Below, piece by piece: positions 62,629-64,000 of a DNA stretch of 64,000 nucleotides; position 1 is the first letter of the stretch, and every line of letters starts with the position of its first letter. Location of the stretch: contig CAYPLH010000016.1 in the NCBI GenBank assembly GCA_964411505.1, positions 7,728 to 71,727 on the forward strand, in the 5' to 3' direction. The translations under genes were made by a program, and so were the position numbers. A model generated the notes under the pieces. The model was not told where the DNA came from, did not search any database, and saw only the letters and a program-made list of their open reading frames with translations. Origin of the DNA: CAYPLH01 sp964411505. GTDB taxonomy: Bacteria > Bacillota > Clostridia > CAYPLH01 > DUMO01.

Positions 62629-63819
62629 CTATTTTGCGTAATTGTCAAAATAGCCCTGAACGTAAACAATTGGTGTGCCTTTATCCCCGCTACCTGAGGT
62701 AAGATCACATAAAGAACCAATAAGATCAGTCAATCTTCTAGGCGTGGTACCTTGGGATTCCATTGAGCCAATCAAATTAGGATCCTTATTGCTGATATAA
62801 TCGGAAATGGCATTTTTAAGCTCATCGCCCTTTAGGGTAGAAAAATTATTATCTGCAAGGTATTTTAACTTAACTTCATTGGGAGTACCCTCAAGACCTT
62901 TTGTATAAAAAGGTGACACTACAGGATCAGCAAGCTCCCATATTTGACCTACTGGATCCTTGAATGCTCCATCACCGTAAATCATTACCTCAACAGTTTT
63001 TCCAGTTTTTTCTTTGATGGAAGCCTGTATTCCATCTATAGTGGGCTGACAGTTGCGAGGGAAAAGCTTAACTGTATCTTCTGTAGCCTTGTTTGCCCCT
63101 AAGAGACCATAAATCTCGTTATATCCGCTACCGTTTACTGGAGTACAAAGGATATTATCCAGAGTAAAAACTTTTTTAGCACCGTTACTTTCCAATATGC
63201 GTTTTGTTCTGAATCTTGTATGGATATCACATGCTAATACGTTTTTCGTGTAATCCAGTATGGTCTTAGCGTTGTTCGAAAAAATTATTGTGCATTTTGC
63301 TCCAAATTCTTCGATAATTGATCTATAGTATTCAATGTAATCAACACCGGTAAAGGGGTGTTTGTAATAGCCAAAACAATCTCTAAACTGCTTTTCAGTC
63401 AGGACATCAGTCCATGGGTTTATGCCCTTTTCATCTAAGGAGTCCATATCTGTCAAATGGTTGCCTACCTCATCCGAAGGATAGCTTAGCATGAGAGTGA
63501 TTTCTTTTGCTCCCTTTGCTATTCCCCTAAGACATGTTGCAAAACGGTTGCGGCTTAGAATGGGAAAAACAACACCGATTACATCATTTCCAAATTTATC
63601 TTCTATATCAGACGCGATTGCATCTATGCTTGCATAATTTCCCTGTGCACGAGCAGCTACCGATTCAGTGACAGCTACAATATCTCTATCGGTTATAGTG
63701 AAGCCTTCTAGGTTTGATGCTTTCAGAACCGTATCGACTACTATCTCCATCAGATTATCACCTTTATTTATTATTGGAGCACGAAGTCCTCTGACAACGG
63801 TTCCCACTACTCTTTCCAT
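62629..63819 (-). CDS. Coenzyme F420-0:L-glutamate ligase-like protein (CofE family)
   Basis: The protein has 396 residues from the ATG at 63819, chosen because GGGAGAG is then about nine bases upstream; an ATG at 63828 is too close. The CofE-type domain fills most of the length, with VVGTVVRGLRAPIINKGDNL, DRDIVAVTESVAARAQGN and a metal-site-like MIYGDGAFKDPVGQIWE. CofE adds glutamate to F420-0, but no other F420 gene lies nearby, and this protein is longer than archaeal CofE (about 250 residues). It may be an amide ligase for another substrate. It is convergent with the sulfatase gene. Confidence 0.8.
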   Translation of the reverse strand: MERVVGTVVRGLRAPIINKGDNLMEIVVDTVLKASNLEGFTITDRDIVAVTESVAARAQGNYASIDAIASDIEDKFGNDVIGVVFPILSRNRFATCLRGIAKGAKEITLMLSYPSDEVGNHLTDMDSLDEKGINPWTDVLTEKQFRDCFGYYKHPFTGVDYIEYYRSIIEEFGAKCTIIFSNNAKTILDYTKNVLACDIHTRFRTKRILESNGAKKVFTLDNILCTPVNGSGYNEIYGLLGANKATEDTVKLFPRNCQPTIDGIQASIKEKTGKTVEVMIYGDGAFKDPVGQIWELADPVVSPFYTKGLEGTPNEVKLKYLADNNFSTLKGDELKNAISDYISNKDPNLIGSMESQGTTPRRLTDLIGSLCDLTSGSGDKGTPIVYVQGYFDNYAK

Positions 63820-63956
63820 GTTATCCATCTCTCCCTGTTGATTAGAATTTTACAAAAAATAATCACCACTTTGTACTATACATTATTTTTTGCAGTAAGT
63901 AAAATAAAAGTTTAATGTAAAAGGTCTAAAAAGTAACCTCTAATAGTTACAGTTCA

Positions 63957-63976
63957 CAGGTAGCTAAAGAGATATA
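63957..63976 (+). repeat. 20-bp repeat shared with 8381-8400
   Basis: CAGGTAGCTAAAGAGATATA occurs here on the plus strand and at 8381-8400 on the minus strand. The window ends 24 bases later, so the extent of the element cannot be judged. Confidence 0.6.
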
Positions 63977-64000
63977 ACTTTTGCAATGTTAGGAAACATT

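Noticed and set aside
1..64000. tRNA, rRNA or known riboswitch
   Set aside because: No cloverleaf-like or conserved rRNA stretch and no recognised riboswitch core was noticed in any gap. This was by eye only, so a covariance-model search could still find one.

Overview
The window looks like chromosomal DNA from a low-GC Gram-positive anaerobe of the class Clostridia. The evidence is the AT-rich sequence, strong AGGAGG-type ribosome sites with occasional TTG and GTG starts, LplB/YtcP-type sugar importers, lipoprotein binding proteins, LacI and GntR regulators and ECF sigma/anti-sigma pairs. The genus is not determined. I see no rRNA, tRNA, CRISPR array or intact transposase gene.

Layout. (1) 0-6.5 kb: an MBOAT O-acyltransferase with its DHHW partner (exopolysaccharide acylation), an esterase, an unknown coiled-coil protein and a ZIP metal transporter. 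(2) 6.8-19.6 kb, all minus strand: a glycan locus with two sulfatases, a uroporphyrinogen-decarboxylase-like protein, an ADP-ribosylglycohydrolase-family protein, a GntR regulator, a binding-protein/two-permease importer and a GH43 glycosidase. (3) 19.8-23.5 kb: a small exported protein, MscL, a WlbA-like dehydrogenase and a Phd-Uma2 fusion. (4) 23.9-42.3 kb: a second glycan locus. It opens with a LacI regulator behind a promoter overlapped by a long operator palindrome. Ribokinase, RbsD, a sulfatase, a second importer, a second ADP-ribosylglycohydrolase-family protein, another sulfatase and a GH78-like glycosidase follow. Convergent to these are a heparinase II/III-like lyase and two copies of one TIM-barrel isomerase gene. 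(5) 42.5-53 kb: a membrane-anchored unknown, a creatininase-family hydrolase, an AlbA/HATPase regulator framed by palindromes, two ECF sigma/anti-sigma pairs and a DUF4153 membrane protein. (6) 53.1-61.0 kb: a complete four-gene Wadjet (JetD-A-B-C) anti-plasmid SMC system. (7) 61.1-64 kb: a fifth sulfatase and a CofE-like ligase.

How the genes fit together. The two glycan loci share the same parts (importer without its own ATPase, ADP-ribosylglycohydrolase-family protein, sulfatases) under different regulators. None of the sulfatases, lyase or glycosidases has a signal peptide, so sulfated oligosaccharides are probably imported by the lipoprotein/permease systems and then desulfated and cut in the cytoplasm. 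The identity of the sulfated glycan cannot be read from the sequence.

Repeats. At least five near-perfect hairpins of 65-69 bp built on GACAGGGGACGGTTCTGTGTCC, plus longer relatives, sit at gene ends. Three supply the stop codon of the gene they follow. Two of them bracket the Wadjet operon exactly. A separate MITE-like element of about 125 bp occurs twice in opposite orientations. A duplicated segment (GH78 tail plus isomerase) has diverged flanks but essentially identical coding copies, suggesting recent gene conversion.
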